Of a stretch of 64,000 bases of DNA, positions 21,199 to 31,324 are shown piece by piece. The position numbers and the translations under genes were made by a program. The notes beneath the pieces were generated by a model, which worked only from the letters and a program-made list of their open reading frames with translations, made no database searches and had not been told where the DNA came from. The first letter of the stretch is position 1, and the number at the start of each line of letters is the position of its first letter. This DNA is from Trichobilharzia szidati (taxonomy: Eukaryota; Platyhelminthes; Trematoda; Strigeidida; Schistosomatidae), in NCBI GenBank assembly GCA_944472155.2, contig OX235272.1:94060020-94124019 (forward strand), read 5' to 3'.

Positions 21199-21534
21199 TA
21201 GTCAGTATCCACCAAAATTACTTCAAAGTGAATGCTCAGACACTGTTGAAAAGTTCGAACTAGAAGCCAAAGTGTCAACAATGGCTGAACATTCTGGTTC
21301 AATCAGTCAACCAGGAAATAAAAATTTAATTAGAAATATGGGATCTGGTCATTACCATAAAGGGTAATGAAGAAATTAATCATAAATGCTTTAAACTGTA
21401 TTACTAATGGTTGAGACGAGTATTTGTACACCATTCATATCAGCCAGCAATGTTTGCTTTGGTGAAAATCTCACCTAGAACTGTGTTTATTGAAAATTAA
21501 TTTGGAAACTGCGAATTTGATTTATGATTTTATT

Positions 21535-21712
21535 AGTTCACTCAGGTAGCTAACAAGCAGTCGGGTCGTTTGAGATAATTCCGCTCTTTGAGATGAGCTC
21601 GATCTCAAACGAATGAAACAACCATTCGGTGTTTAGATCACTTCGATATTAGTGATATACAACTACTCACTTCAGTTAGTTAGTAGTATATCGTTTTGTG
21701 CAAATATTTTAA
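21535..21712 (+). mobile_element. SINE-F copy 1, ribozyme decayed
   Basis: Shares TCGGTGTTTAGATCACTTCG and the tail ACAACTACTCACTTCAGTTA with copies at 48,800-49,215 and 40,630. The core reads TTTGAGATGAGC and is not a valid hammerhead. Confidence 0.55.
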
Positions 21713-22035
21713 TGCATAATAACTACAGTTCAGACATAGTCATCCCAATGTATTCTAATAGTCTGGAGACATCCCAGTAACTGCATAATACCAGCTTATG
21801 CAATACACTGCAACAAGTTATCAGATTGCGTAAATAAGTTATCATAATGCGAAAAGGCGTCCATAATTCTTTTTGTCCATACATCAGTACCTTCCAGCAA
21901 GACACTGGTTAATCTCTTAGTCTCCATGTACTTCTAAAATGGCCTATGAGACATTTATGAATTCCTTACCATTATACCTTATGAATCTTTCATTCGCTTA
22001 TAGTAATTCTTATTTAACGTTGTCTTTTGAATGAA
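21713..22035. other. No recognisable feature
   Basis: Nothing supported. Confidence 0.5.
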
Positions 22036-22039
22036 ATAA

Positions 22040-22256
22040 TCACTTAGTACTTTGAAGTCAATTGGTCGATGGTGACTAGCACTGGAATCCAGGATGCGAA
22101 TTTCGTCCCATTTGGGACTCGTCAACTGGATGTATCTGCATTCCCCAGTGACTTCAAGTTACATGACCAGAAATCGTCGAAGCATCTGCACAAAGAGCCG
22201 ACATATCAGCCAGAGACGGAGTACTTCATTCCAATCAGTTGACGGGGAAATCTAAA
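22040..22256. mobile_element. Head-to-head SINE-D pair, truncated
   Basis: The minus-strand piece (22,040-22,150) carries tail and ribozyme. At about 22,150 the sequence switches to the plus-strand SINE-D tail (AAGTTACATGACCAGAAATC...CAATCAGTTGACGGGGAAAT). Both tails face outward. Confidence 0.65.
22081..22135 (-). ncRNA. Hammerhead, SINE-D, core C3 changed to T
   Basis: Minus strand CATCCAG / CTGGATT stem I, core TTGACGA, stem II GTCC-CAAATG-GGAC, GAAA, TTCGCATC. Everything is ideal except C3 to T, which would disrupt the C3-G8 pair. Confidence 0.7.
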
Positions 22257-22289
22257 ATTCAATTAAATAATGAATAAGATCCGTTGCAC

Positions 22290-22590
22290 AAGAGGTGGCT
22301 CCCGTGGCCCAGGTAGTCTAGTGAATAACGCTTTGGAGTTTGAAACTATGGGCACTGAATTCGAGCCTTGGTAGGAACACCATCACTCAGTGACTGTGGA
22401 ATGCAGGTACATCCAGATGACGAGTCCGAAATAAGGCGAAATTCGTACCCTGGATTCCACTGCTAGTCACCATCCACCAATTAACTTCTAATTACATGCT
22501 CAGACATCGTTGAAGCATCTGCCCAAGGAGCCGACATATCAACCTGAGACTAAGCACTTCGGTCCAATCAGTTGACGGGGAAATCTAAAT
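22290..22590 (+). mobile_element. SINE-D, near full length
   Basis: tRNA-like head (CTCCCGTGGCCCAGGTAGTC..., B-box-like AATTCGAGCC at about 22,358-22,367), ribozyme (22,409-22,458) and the long tail ending AGTTGACGGGGAAATCTAAA. This is the reference copy for the family here and matches the published description of schistosome Sm-alpha repeats (tRNA-like promoter plus hammerhead). Confidence 0.8.
22409..22458 (+). ncRNA. Hammerhead, SINE-D, core C3 changed to A
   Basis: CATCCAG, core ATGACGA (22,416-22,422), GTCC-GAAATAA-GGC, GAAA, TTCGTACC, CTGGATTCC. Position 3 is A, the same substitution as the SINE-A consensus. The cleavage triplet reads ACC rather than GUC. Confidence 0.65.
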
Positions 22591-22599
22591 TAAAAGTTT

Positions 22600-23205
22600 T
22601 TAGTACTGTGTCTCACTTCAAAGTTTCACTTTTTTTCTTCCTAACAGAGAAGCAGAAAAAATTTGAAAGTTATTTAAGACAAAGAATGTAGTACACATAC
22701 ATGGTGTTCAATTACTGCAATTGTACTTTACTACTTTTTATTGTTCACCTGAATTTCTTCCAATTTTCGGAGGAAGCATCTGAACTTGAATGAAACAATA
22801 ATTTATTGAACTGCAACCGATTCAGTTTGTTAAGAAGAAAAATCTGTAGTTTAATTTATGTGCGAATTAGTAACGCAAGTGTAGCGCAGGCCTATTGGAC
22901 ATTGATCAAATGGCATGAAATCAGTTTAAATCACCTACCAGTAGTAAATTATTAAAACGAAAAAAACAACCCATTTCTACGCGAGTTTGTAGGATTTTGT
23001 AAAGTAATTTGTAATAAATCAAAAAATGAATATTTCAGTGCAAACTCTGCTTAACACCAATAAACAGGGCTCTTTTAGTACTACAAAAAGAAAATACTTT
23101 TGTGTACATGTACTTATATACGTATGTATAAATTTTCTGATGTTGTTGTTGTTGCTGTTTTCGCTGAGCTGAATGGTTCAGTGGTGGAGTAGGTTTGATT
23201 GTCTT
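22600..23205. other. No recognisable feature
   Basis: AT-rich, with a short GTT run near 23,142-23,153. Confidence 0.5.
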
Positions 23206-23222
23206 TCTAGACAACTGTGAAA

Positions 23223-24296
23223 TTCAGCAAAGAGTTACTCTTTTCGGCGATATCATTCTCAAGTTATACAAACCGCAAATTTATAGTAATTTTTCTTGGC
23301 AACAAAAGGAATATTTCCGAAGATGTCTTAATGCAATTGTTAATTTTTGACAACAAATTAGGTAATTTAGAAGGCGTTAATCGGTTGGAAACTAAAATAA
23401 AGTTACAAAAGTAGGTTGGGTGACGTAATCTAACTGGTAGGGTTCAATGAAAAATGAATGAGAGTCAAGTTAATAATCTGAGTAGAATTCACTTGAAAAT
23501 AAACGAAAATGGAGTTAGCAATAGTCGTCATGAGGGTAGAGATTTAATAGAGGGTGGGGGTAGAAAATAATGCAATTAAGAAGCAGACAAACAAAGAAGA
23601 AAGAGGTAAGACAAAATTACGTATTTGGTGTTGAGATAGATCAGGACCATTGTAGATTTAGTGACTGAACAAACTTCTTTTGTATGCAGAGTTCAGGATT
23701 CAATATGTGTAGATAACTGAGAAGTTGTTTTGTTAACTACACAATACGTGGGAATCTTGCCAAAAGAGTACGAATTAAACTTCTTCAAACTGCAGAAGCA
23801 ATGGCAATTCACATATTGAATCCTGAACTCTGCATACAAAAGAAGTTTGTTCAGTCACTAAATCTACAATGGTCCTGATCTATCTCAACACCAAATACGT
23901 AATTTTGTCTTACCTCTTTCTTCTTTGTTTGTCTGCTTCTTAATTGCATTATTTTCTACCCCCACCCTCTATTAAATCTCTACCCTCATGACGACTATTG
24001 CTAACTCCATTTTCGTTTATTTTCAAGTGAATTCTACTCAGATTATTAACTTGACTCTCATTCATTTTTCATTGAACCCTACCAGTTAGATTACGTCACC
24101 CAACCTACTTTTGTAACTTTATTTTAGTTTCCAACCGATTAACGCCTTCTAAATTACCTAATTTGTTGTCAAAAATTAACAATTGCATTAAGACATCTTC
24201 GGAAATATTCCTTTTGTTGCCAAGAAAAATTACTATAAATTTGCGGTTTGTATAACTTGAGAATGATATCGCCGAAAAGAGTAACTCTTTGCTGAA
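23223..24296. repeat. Perfect 487-bp inverted repeat (arms 23,223-23,709 and 23,810-24,296)
   Basis: Comparing the arms by eye, I found no mismatch or gap over 487 positions. The spacer is 100 bp (23,710-23,809). Each arm covers the last codons of the PLE-A protein, its whole 3' untranslated region and the terminal ribozyme-like motif. Confidence 0.85.
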
Positions 24297-24335
24297 CGCC
24301 TTTTCTTTTCTATGACTGAATGGGAATTTTCAAAT
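23225..24335. mobile_element. Head-to-head PLE-A pair enclosed by a 12-bp TSD
   Basis: The left element is on the minus strand, the right on the plus strand, and both 3' ends face outward. The unit is enclosed by AACTGTGAAATT at 23,213-23,224 and 24,336-24,347. The right element is slightly longer on both sides: it starts at about 23,754 and continues past the shared end to 24,335. The enclosing duplication argues for one integration event and against an assembly fold-back. Confidence 0.85.
23754..23879 (+). pseudogene. PLE-A protein C-terminus
   Basis: An intact frame NLAKRVRIKLLQTAEAMAIH, then ILNPELCIQKKFVQSLNLQW and a stop. It is the end of the GIY-YIG-containing protein. The mirror copy on the minus strand retains only the part from HILNPELCIQ onward. 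Confidence 0.75.
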
Positions 24336-24349
24336 AACTGTGAAATTAA

Positions 24350-24512
24350 TAATGAAGATGTTAGGCACTCAGAGGTCAGGGAACTCAACAACACCGATAA
24401 AAATATAAGCTACAAGCTACTCCTCAGCCGTAGGTATCTGTAATCCCACCAAGGAGCGAATCCAGGACCTTAGGGTTACAAGGGTAGCCCATCTGTCACT
24501 CGGCCAGTCACT
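24350..24512 (-). mobile_element. SINE-A, old copy
   Basis: The B-box complement with GCGAATCCAGGACCTTAGGG and the head remain; the ribozyme region is unrecognisable. Confidence 0.45.
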
Positions 24513-25061
24513 GGGAAATCTTTAGCATTTCCTGTGTCAGTACTTTTCAACTACTTTTTGTAAATCAGTAGTATGCTGAACAGACTGGCTATCATTCATT
24601 CTTTTTAAAACAACACATTTAAGCGAACAATTAGATCTCATCAGGCTTAACTCTAATATACCTACATAACTTTACAAATAAAAATTCAAATATAAACCAA
24701 TCATGGTGTTTTGTCTATAGGATAATAAGATGGTGAATATAAATTGTGCAAATAGTCATAATAGTAGTAATGATAATAATAATAATGGTAATAATAATAA
24801 TGGTCTTATCAATAATAAGGATGAAAAGGTGAGGCAATCTGTGATAACACGAATAATGAAAAAACAGCATGATTAAACAAACAAACGTTCAGGTAGAAGT
24901 AGTCGATAAAGGCTAGTAAATACAAATGAACCGATTAAGTAATGTTAGATTGTAAGGGAAGTAAATAAAATACGTTTTTAATGAAGATGTGATAAGATTA
25001 AGGGATGATAAGAAAGGGGTTGAAAATATAAACAAGGGGTGGTGTAGAAGTCATTAGTTGG
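24513..25061 (-). mobile_element. Probable PLE-A 3' untranslated region with TAA microsatellite
   Basis: Lies downstream of the stop of the 25-kb PLE frame. A TAATAA-type run lies at about 24,765-24,815. No terminal motif was recognised. Confidence 0.4.
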
Positions 25062-25690
25062 TTATGTCTTAATAGGCCAAGGGAGGGATAATGGCTGTAC
25101 GAACTTCTTTTGAATGCATAGTTTAGGTTTAATAGTTCGAATGCCTATCGCCTCAGCTGTGTGCAGTAGACGAATACGAAGTCTATTGGAAAGATTCGAT
25201 GGGATACGATGAATTACTTTGAAGGCTCTCGTTTTCTCCACTACATGACCACTATCAATTAAATGTGACAAAATTGAGCTACGGATTGTTTTTGTCTGTC
25301 CTTTGCCAAACCATGATGGGAGATGTTCAGTAGTGACACGTTGGCTAAGCTGTCTAGTAGTACGCCCAACATAACTGTCACCGCAGGTGCAGTTGAATTG
25401 ATAAATGCACATAGATGTGGCAAAACTATCAAGCTTATCCTTCGTTTGCGTCCCAATCATTCGTCGGCTAGAGAATGACAAACATAGGTGTGCTGCGTAA
25501 AATGTTCTTCGTATACTCCTTGAAAGTTTTTGGAATAAAATCTCACTTGATAAGTCACCATTAAATTGTAACTTAATAAATAGAGGTTTCTTACGTGCAG
25601 TCAGAGTCTCAGGTTTTTTCTCTGATGTTTTCATATGTTTCTTTATGAAACTACTCGGATAGCCCATCTCCATCAAGGAATCTTTTTAAG
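25062..25690 (-). CDS. PLE-A linker and GIY-YIG endonuclease domain, longest intact frame
   Basis: A 204-codon open frame without stops. Residues 1-80 are the linker found in all PLE-A copies (GYPSSFIKKH near 5-14, KPLFIKLQFNGDLSSEILFQ near 30-49). The GIY-YIG domain covers about 88-200: CIYQF (90-94) as the GIY part, YVG (102-104), Arg105/108/113, the EH pair (117-118), SSILSHLIDSGH (133-144), AEA (174-176) and LCIQKKFVQ near the end. This is a nicking endonuclease domain of a Penelope-like retrotransposon; PLE proteins carry it after the reverse transcriptase. The RT is absent: sequence upstream of 25,690 is unrelated, so the copy is 5'-truncated and the shown start is only the first Met of the frame. 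Its intact state suggests a rather young insertion. Confidence 0.75.
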
Positions 25691-26130
25691 TCAATAATAA
25701 TGGTTGGTGAACTAGCAAGTGTCATAATTCTTTCACTTCATCTGAACATAGTCACCTTCTTGTCTGTGTCTGTTTTTTTTGCTTCCATCAACTATACACC
25801 AATCACTGCTAATTCGTAATAACACGATTGATGGATAATAGAAATCGATAAGGCAACAACAATGACTGCCTTGAAGACTGTACACATCTTGCATCATTCC
25901 GTATAATTGAAATAAAATAATAAAAAAATAACTGTTAAACTAATAAAACTGTAAAACATTTTTATTGATTTTATTACCATTAAATGGTAACAAGATGGAA
26001 AAAAGAAACATGCAGTCAAGTGTAGACAGTTGTTGAAATTTTGGACATAATCAAGTCTAACTGACGCAATCAAACATGATGAACACGTCCACACACACGC
26101 ACACACATTCAGATATACAAACAAACAATT
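25691..26130. other. AT-rich, no recognisable feature
   Basis: Contains a short CA run near 26,090-26,107. Nothing else. Confidence 0.5.
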
Positions 26131-26146
26131 CGATGAAATGTCATTT

Positions 26147-26462
26147 GGAAAACAAAGGAGTACTACTGGACACCTACTCCATCCTAGTTTACGACTGTTT
26201 AGTAGTGTGCACCCTCACAAGGGCTCGGACTAGCGCTTTTCAGTCACAAGGCAAGCTCCTGGTGGTTATATTGACTACAGAGTTCGTCTTGTAACCGAAG
26301 GGTCCTGGGTTCGAGCCCAGGTGGATGAGTACTGACGAAGAGCCCGAAACTAGGACGAAACAGTTGTTGAATACTGCCTGGATTTTCGACGGTTGTGTAA
26401 CTGATGTCAACTAGTGATCACATCCGTCTGTAACCAATGAAATTCCTGCGAACCAGAGCATG
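26147..26462. mobile_element. Head-to-head SINE-A pair enclosed by a 12-bp TSD
   Basis: Left part (26,147 to about 26,255) is SINE-A on the minus strand. The right part, up to 26,462, is plus strand with a B box GGGTTCGAGCCC at about 26,309-26,320 and a ribozyme-like tract (GAGTACTG, ACGAAGA, GCCC.., GGAC, GAAAC). The pair as a whole is flanked by GAAATGTCATTT at 26,135-26,146 and 26,463-26,474. Confidence 0.8.
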
Positions 26463-26474
26463 GAAATGTCATTT

Positions 26475-26985
26475 CTGAAGGAACAGTGAAGGGGAGACAG
26501 ACAGAGACACAGAGAGAGGGTAAGGGATGAAAGTCTACCGTCAGTTTATTCACTTTCTTCCACTAAACAAGGAAAAAATGGCAAAATTTTAAGGTGTTTA
26601 GTGTGATTTAATCAACACTGATAAATATTAAACAAATGGTATAGGTATACGCAACAGTGGACAGGACTTTTTCTGTCACAGCTAGTATAAAAATTTTCAT
26701 ACATTTATTCCCCTTAATGGATTTGAACAAAGCAAGAACTACAGTTTTTGCAGAATAAAATGGTACCATCTTTTATCCCGTTGCCTTCTCATCAGCTGCT
26801 TACAGGCCAAAGAAATTATTAAATATATCTACAAAAACTATTTTAACATACTTGCACAGAGTTCATTTTAAACAAAAATCAATCGATCAATATACGCATA
26901 CACTAATAATAATATATATATATGCAATATTAAACACTATTCAGAACAATAGTGATCATACACAATGAAAACTTTCCGGCATTTC
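26475..26985. other. No recognisable feature
   Basis: AT-rich; may include PLE-D 3' untranslated sequence near its right end. Confidence 0.4.
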
Positions 26986-26989
26986 GCAT

Positions 26990-27335
26990 TTAGATGAAAG
27001 AGAGATGAAAATATCCAGTTACCGGGCAGCGCAAAAAAAGACTGATAACTGCTTTTTTCTGAACGCTTAAATCAGGTTTCAGGCGCTTGATGGAGATGGC
27101 TTCAGCAAACTTGAGGAGAATTGAGCTCTTTTGCCTATTGATAATTTCGAACGACTTTTCGACGTCCACCTCATGATCCGTGTCGAGGAGATCCCTGGCG
27201 ATAGCACTGTTTAAAGCATTTGTTTCCTTTAAATATAAGCTTTTTGGTACATGTTCAGAAAATCGTAGATATACCCTTCTTTCTCTCCTTCCAATGTAAC
27301 TGCTCCCGCAGATACATATAAAAAAAAAGAACGAA
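26990..27335 (-). pseudogene. PLE-D GIY-YIG domain, open frame
   Basis: Minus-strand frame of about 105 codons: ICICGSSYIGRRERRVYLRF, then SEHVPKSLYLKETNALNSAI, then LLDTDHEVDVEKSFEI, then LKFAEAISIKRLKPDLSVQK and a stop at 26,990-26,992. It has Y-I-G, downstream Arg residues, the EH pair and the conserved E in FAEAISIK. It differs clearly from PLE-A. Relatives lie at 47,714 and 60,013. The N-terminal half of the element is missing. Confidence 0.75.
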
Positions 27336-27613
27336 CAGTTGGAGATTATTGGAGATACGGCTCAAAATCGTCCTTGGTGGTCCATCAAACCCTTATGTTT
27401 TTCCACGTTACTATTCTTTCTCTCTTGAGTGACTGCCCTTTAGTGTCAAGTTCCATGGTTCAACTCAGTCAGTTATAAGATGCTCAAGTCAACCATGTTA
27501 TCCACTCCACACTGATATGTCTATCATAAAATCAAGCAAAAATATACGATCGATTCATACTAACGGGCAGTTTTACAGTAGTACAACTTTGCAAATAAAA
27601 CCAGTTTTCAAGT

Positions 27614-27800
27614 ACTGGTTTTGAAGGGATTTTTGTTTGATTTGTTAGAGGATTTCATCATCAGCTGACATCAGTTAGAGAACCATTGGAAAATCTGCAG
27701 GGAGTACTGGACAGCTATTTCGTCCTAGTTCGGGGCTCTTCACCAGTACGCATCGACCGGAGTTCGAACCCAGTACCTTCCCTACAAAACCAATATTTGA
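27614..27800 (-). mobile_element. SINE-A with a short inverted tail scrap
   Basis: Minus-strand SINE-A to about 27,779, followed by a plus-strand CCCTACAAAACCAATATTTG, the SINE-A 3' end. It is a minimal version of the head-to-head arrangement. Confidence 0.6.
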
Positions 27801-27823
27801 AAATTGATCTAATGCTCACTAGC

Positions 27824-28190
27824 GACTGGCCCTATTCAGGCAGTTACCTGGAGTTCTAGTGGGAAGCCGTGACCAGTGAGGCACAGCAGGTTGAAGGTGG
27901 GAACAGTTACTCATCGAATAAGACATTGCAAAGTGGTCACGCTATGTAGTGAATTGGCAGGAATTAGAATTCACGGGCCATTAGATCGAGTCCCAGTGGC
28001 TTAATGGTCTACGAGCTCGCTGGCCTTGTAACCAGAATGTCCCGGGTTCGAACCCTGGCGGTGGGTGCGTACTGATGAAGAGTCACAAACTAGGCTGACG
28101 AAACAGCTGACTGTCCAGTACTCCCAGCTGGTTTTCCAATGGTTCTCTAACTGATGTCAACTCGTGATGAAATCCTCCAACCCAAAAAGT
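27824..28190 (+). mobile_element. SINE-A with long 5' extension
   Basis: The 5' extension starts near TGCTCACTAGCGACTGGCCC and runs about 160 bp ahead of the tRNA head. It is followed by the head (TGGCTTAATGGTCTACGAGC, GGGTTCGAACCCTGG), the ribozyme-like tract and the tail. With 44,036 and 37,440 it shows that the full family is about 370 bp. Confidence 0.75.
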
Positions 28191-29160
28191 CAATCTCATT
28201 CAATATGCCCAGTTCACCCATAAAATTTCACTGAACTAAATCATTTCAAAAAGCTTGACCACTAACCAGTGTGAAACAACTGTCTGATGTTTAGAACACT
28301 TTAGTGATCTATCTACCTAATAAGCCACACTGATTGACTTGTCTAATTTCCACTATCAATAATCAGTAATAAGCACTAGTTAAACAATAAATTTCATCAC
28401 CAAATTTCAAAACACACAGGACAAAACTCTCTGGTTGGTATTAGATAATTTTTTTTTTAAAAAGAAGTAAAATATACTGGATTTTGAAGGCAGAGGTTGG
28501 AGGTAGAACGACACAGATGAACACCGCTTGTCTGCATGCTTGCGAACTTTAACAAAAGACACAAAACAGCTGTACACTTCACAGTTATATCCGATTACTC
28601 TTATGATTATTATTACGATTATTACCTCATAACAGCTGTGCTATCCATACTCTCGTTCAATCATTAATCTCAATTATCTGATTACTTTCATATGATGTAT
28701 TGTGTGCATATTTGTGAACTTAGATTGTGTTTTCCTGAATTTATATTTTAAAATTCAATTTGTGTACAACATAAGTTGAAAGGTTCATATGACAGGCAAA
28801 AATTAGAAAACTCAGTTATGTACGCGTTTTCATAAAAGGTATTATGCAAGAGATTAACAACTGCACACATTACTAAAGGTGTGGTTATTCGCAAAAGCCT
28901 TTGATAAAATGAAAAAAAGAGCGGAGTAGGAGTACTTCTTCATTGAAAAAAAACCATACGCCCCAAGCGCATCACACTAGGGTTCGTCACAAGTTTCAAC
29001 CCACCAGGGTGTAGTGGTGAGCCTCTATCCCCGGGGGCATGGCCTTCCTAACCATCCTAAGAACCTGGAACTAGCCAGTAGAGTCTTGGGTCCTAAACTC
29101 TGAGATATTAAGTGTGATCCATAGTCAGGTAGATAACAAACTTAGTGAGTAAGCTACAAG
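28191..29160. other. No recognisable feature
   Basis: Mostly AT-rich. A relatively GC-rich stretch at about 28,960-29,100 is unidentified. Confidence 0.45.
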
Positions 29161-29170
29161 AAGATGTGGT

Positions 29171-29408
29171 TTTTTTTCTTCACGTTCCCCAGTGGAACAC
29201 AGGGCTTCAAGCTTGTGGCTTGAAGTTTCTGTAGCAGTGTTTATTTTACAGGATGGGGTTGCTAGCTTCATGCCCAACTTTTCCTCTTCACCAGCATTAT
29301 ATCTGGCTTAGCGAGGTAAAGGAGTGCGTCGGTGGCCGGGAATCGAACCCCGGACCATGTGCATGGTCGGCGAGTATCCTAATCGCTATGCCACCGACGC
29401 CACCACCG
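29171..29408 (-). mobile_element. SINE-B with 10-bp TSD
   Basis: A 238-bp element flanked by AAGATGTGGT (29,161-29,170; 29,409-29,418). The minus strand begins with a tRNA-like head (GGTGGCATAGCGATTAGGA, B box GGGGTTCGATTCCC) and ends with AGCCCTGTGTTCCACTGGGG plus a T-rich end. Confidence 0.85.
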
Positions 29409-29569
29409 AAGATGTGGTGGCCTGAACAACTTTGAAACACTAAGAAATATTTGTATTTCAGGATTTAAGTGTTCAACACAGTGAAGTTTCCCTCTAGGTG
29501 GTATCTGAATCAGAATGTTTCAGTAACATTTAAAACATTATCTTGAATCATTCTGAAGAGTTGATTTGT

Positions 29570-29755
29570 CTCAAGTTTGAGCTCGGAATGATATCATTTA
29601 GAGAACCATTGGAAAACCACCAGGGAGTACTGGACAGCTGTTTCGTCCTAGTTTGAGACTCACTGGCAGTATGCTACTACCGAGGTTTGAACCCACTACA
29701 TTCCGGGAAAAGAAGCGAGGACTCGTTGAAATGGCCTATGAATTCTAACTCCCTC
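29570..29755 (-). mobile_element. SINE-A
   Basis: Tail, ribozyme remnant (GTACTCC...GAAACAGCTGTCC complement) and B-box complement TTTGAACCCAC; head degraded. Confidence 0.65.
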
Positions 29756-29962
29756 TTTATACAGCGTTAATATCGGGGTTTTGAATTCCTAATCATTTTT
29801 ATGAGTTTCATGTTTGAAAGTCAATAAAAGGTCCGATTTTCTCTTAAACATTTATACACGCTTATTCACTCAGGTAGATCACTGATTTTACAGAATCACC
29901 AAGCATCAAAGGATGCTTCTACGAGGAAACTAAAAACAGTAATAATAAATTACTAAAAGACA

Positions 29963-31135
29963 GTCAGCTCTCTGCCTCAACGTCATCGATTTTGAAAAGG
30001 CCTTTGATAGCTCAGCATCGATCGCTACTACGGGGTGCCCCCAACAGTTATACATCTCATCCAACAGTTGTACGATAATGCTTCATGTCAAGTAATCCAC
30101 AACGGGAAACTCACGGAATCCTTCGAAGAAGTGAAGACGGGAGTAAGACAAGGTTGGCTGGCTGCCTGCTATCTTCACCGATTTTCCTGGTTTCGGTAGA
30201 CTGGATAATACGACAGACAGCGGGAAGGGAAGCGAGGAGACAGGTATAAAATGGACCCAAACAAAAAACTTGGAGAATCTGGATTTTGCCGATGATATAT
30301 GTCTGATTTCTCACAAACTGGAAGATATGCAAGTGAAAAGCAACAAGTTGGCGGTAGAAGAAGCATCAAAGATAGGACTTCAGGTGAACATAGAGAGGAC
30401 AGAGGTGAAGATTCCTGGTCAGTAGCAACAAAAACAGATAACAATCAGCATAAATGGGAGGAATCTGAAAGAAGCAACCTGATTTACCTACCTGGGAAGC
30501 ATCGTTTCAACTACAGACGGACGGAACTGATGAGGATATCAGTGCGAGAATCAGGAAAGCAAGACTAGCTTTCATTACTCTCAAGTCTGTGTGGAGATCA
30601 ACAGGATTGACTCAGCATGAAAAATAAGATCCAGGTTTTCAACTCCAATTTGAATTCAGTGCTACTTACTATACGGATCAGAGACGGCGCCGCATCGCGT
30701 CACGAAGGGCACTTAGAATAAACTACAGACCTTCATCAACAGCTGTCTTGCTCAATACTACTCAAGATCAGATGGCCAGAAAAGAACCCCAACAGGGAGG
30801 GATGTCTAGGAGCGAACCAACCCAGCAGGAACCAATAGTGCAAGAAATATGCAGGAAGAAATGGAGATGGATTGGTCATACTCTCAGAAAACCATCAATT
30901 GACATCACATGCCAGGCCATCACTCGAGTGGAACCTGAATGGGGAGTGACGAGTTGGTGGTCAGTGTGAGGGTGACATGGAGTGAAGGAGGTCATGTGAA
31001 GAGGAGATGAAGGGATGTGGGCAGATGTGCAGCCAGGTGAAAACGTTGGCAGAGAACCGAACGCAATGGAGACGTGGAGCTGAAGCCCTATAATCCTCTA
31101 GGAATTAAAGGAAATAATAATAATGAAAGACATGT
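29963..31135 (+). mobile_element. RTE copy R6
   Basis: Plus-strand copy of about 1.17 kb. Broken frames contain VIDFEKAFD (RT motif A), the VRQG region with extra bases, LDFADDICLISHKLEDMQV (intact catalytic FADD, about 30,282-30,330), YLPGKHRFNYRR and WRWIGHTLRKPSIDITCQAI. The 3' end carries AATCCTCTAGGAATTAAAGG and TAA repeats. A 7-bp direct repeat AAAGACA flanks it (29,956-29,962; 31,136-31,142). Confidence 0.8.
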
Positions 31136-31324
31136 TACATTAACTGATTTTTAAGTTATTCAATCAAAGTACTCTAAACAGTGAATACTCTTCAGGTATT
31201 CATACGTTATTCAGTGAAAGTCAACCAACCCAGAAAAAGACACTAACTAGTATATAGAACTGATTCTCATTTAAATAGGCGTTATAAAATCATTCTCTTC
31301 GTTAAGAATTCAACTACACTGGAA

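Larger units (their letters stand above)
20941..21340. mobile_element. Head-to-head SINE-D (Sm-alpha-like) pair
   Basis: Minus-strand copy 20,941-21,118 (ribozyme, then B-box-like GGGTTCGAGCC complement at about 21,054-21,066, then head). It runs into a plus-strand copy that begins just before its ribozyme (21,119) and ends in the SINE-D tail (GTCAACC, about 21,320). Both 3' ends face outward. Confidence 0.75.

Noticed and set aside
23213..24347. Assembly or amplification fold-back as the cause of the 487-bp inverted repeat
   Set aside because: The whole structure sits inside a 12-bp direct duplication, the right arm has unique extra sequence at both ends, and similar pairs occur in other families.
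24765..24815. Tandem repeats as CRISPR-like arrays
   Set aside because: They are simple microsatellites (TAA, TA, CA, CTAT) without spacers, in a eukaryotic genome.
28000..28060. Functional tRNA genes at the many A/B-box matches
   Set aside because: The boxes recur in dozens of diverged copies followed by ribozyme or RTE-like tails, and no copy closes a full cloverleaf. They are SINE heads.
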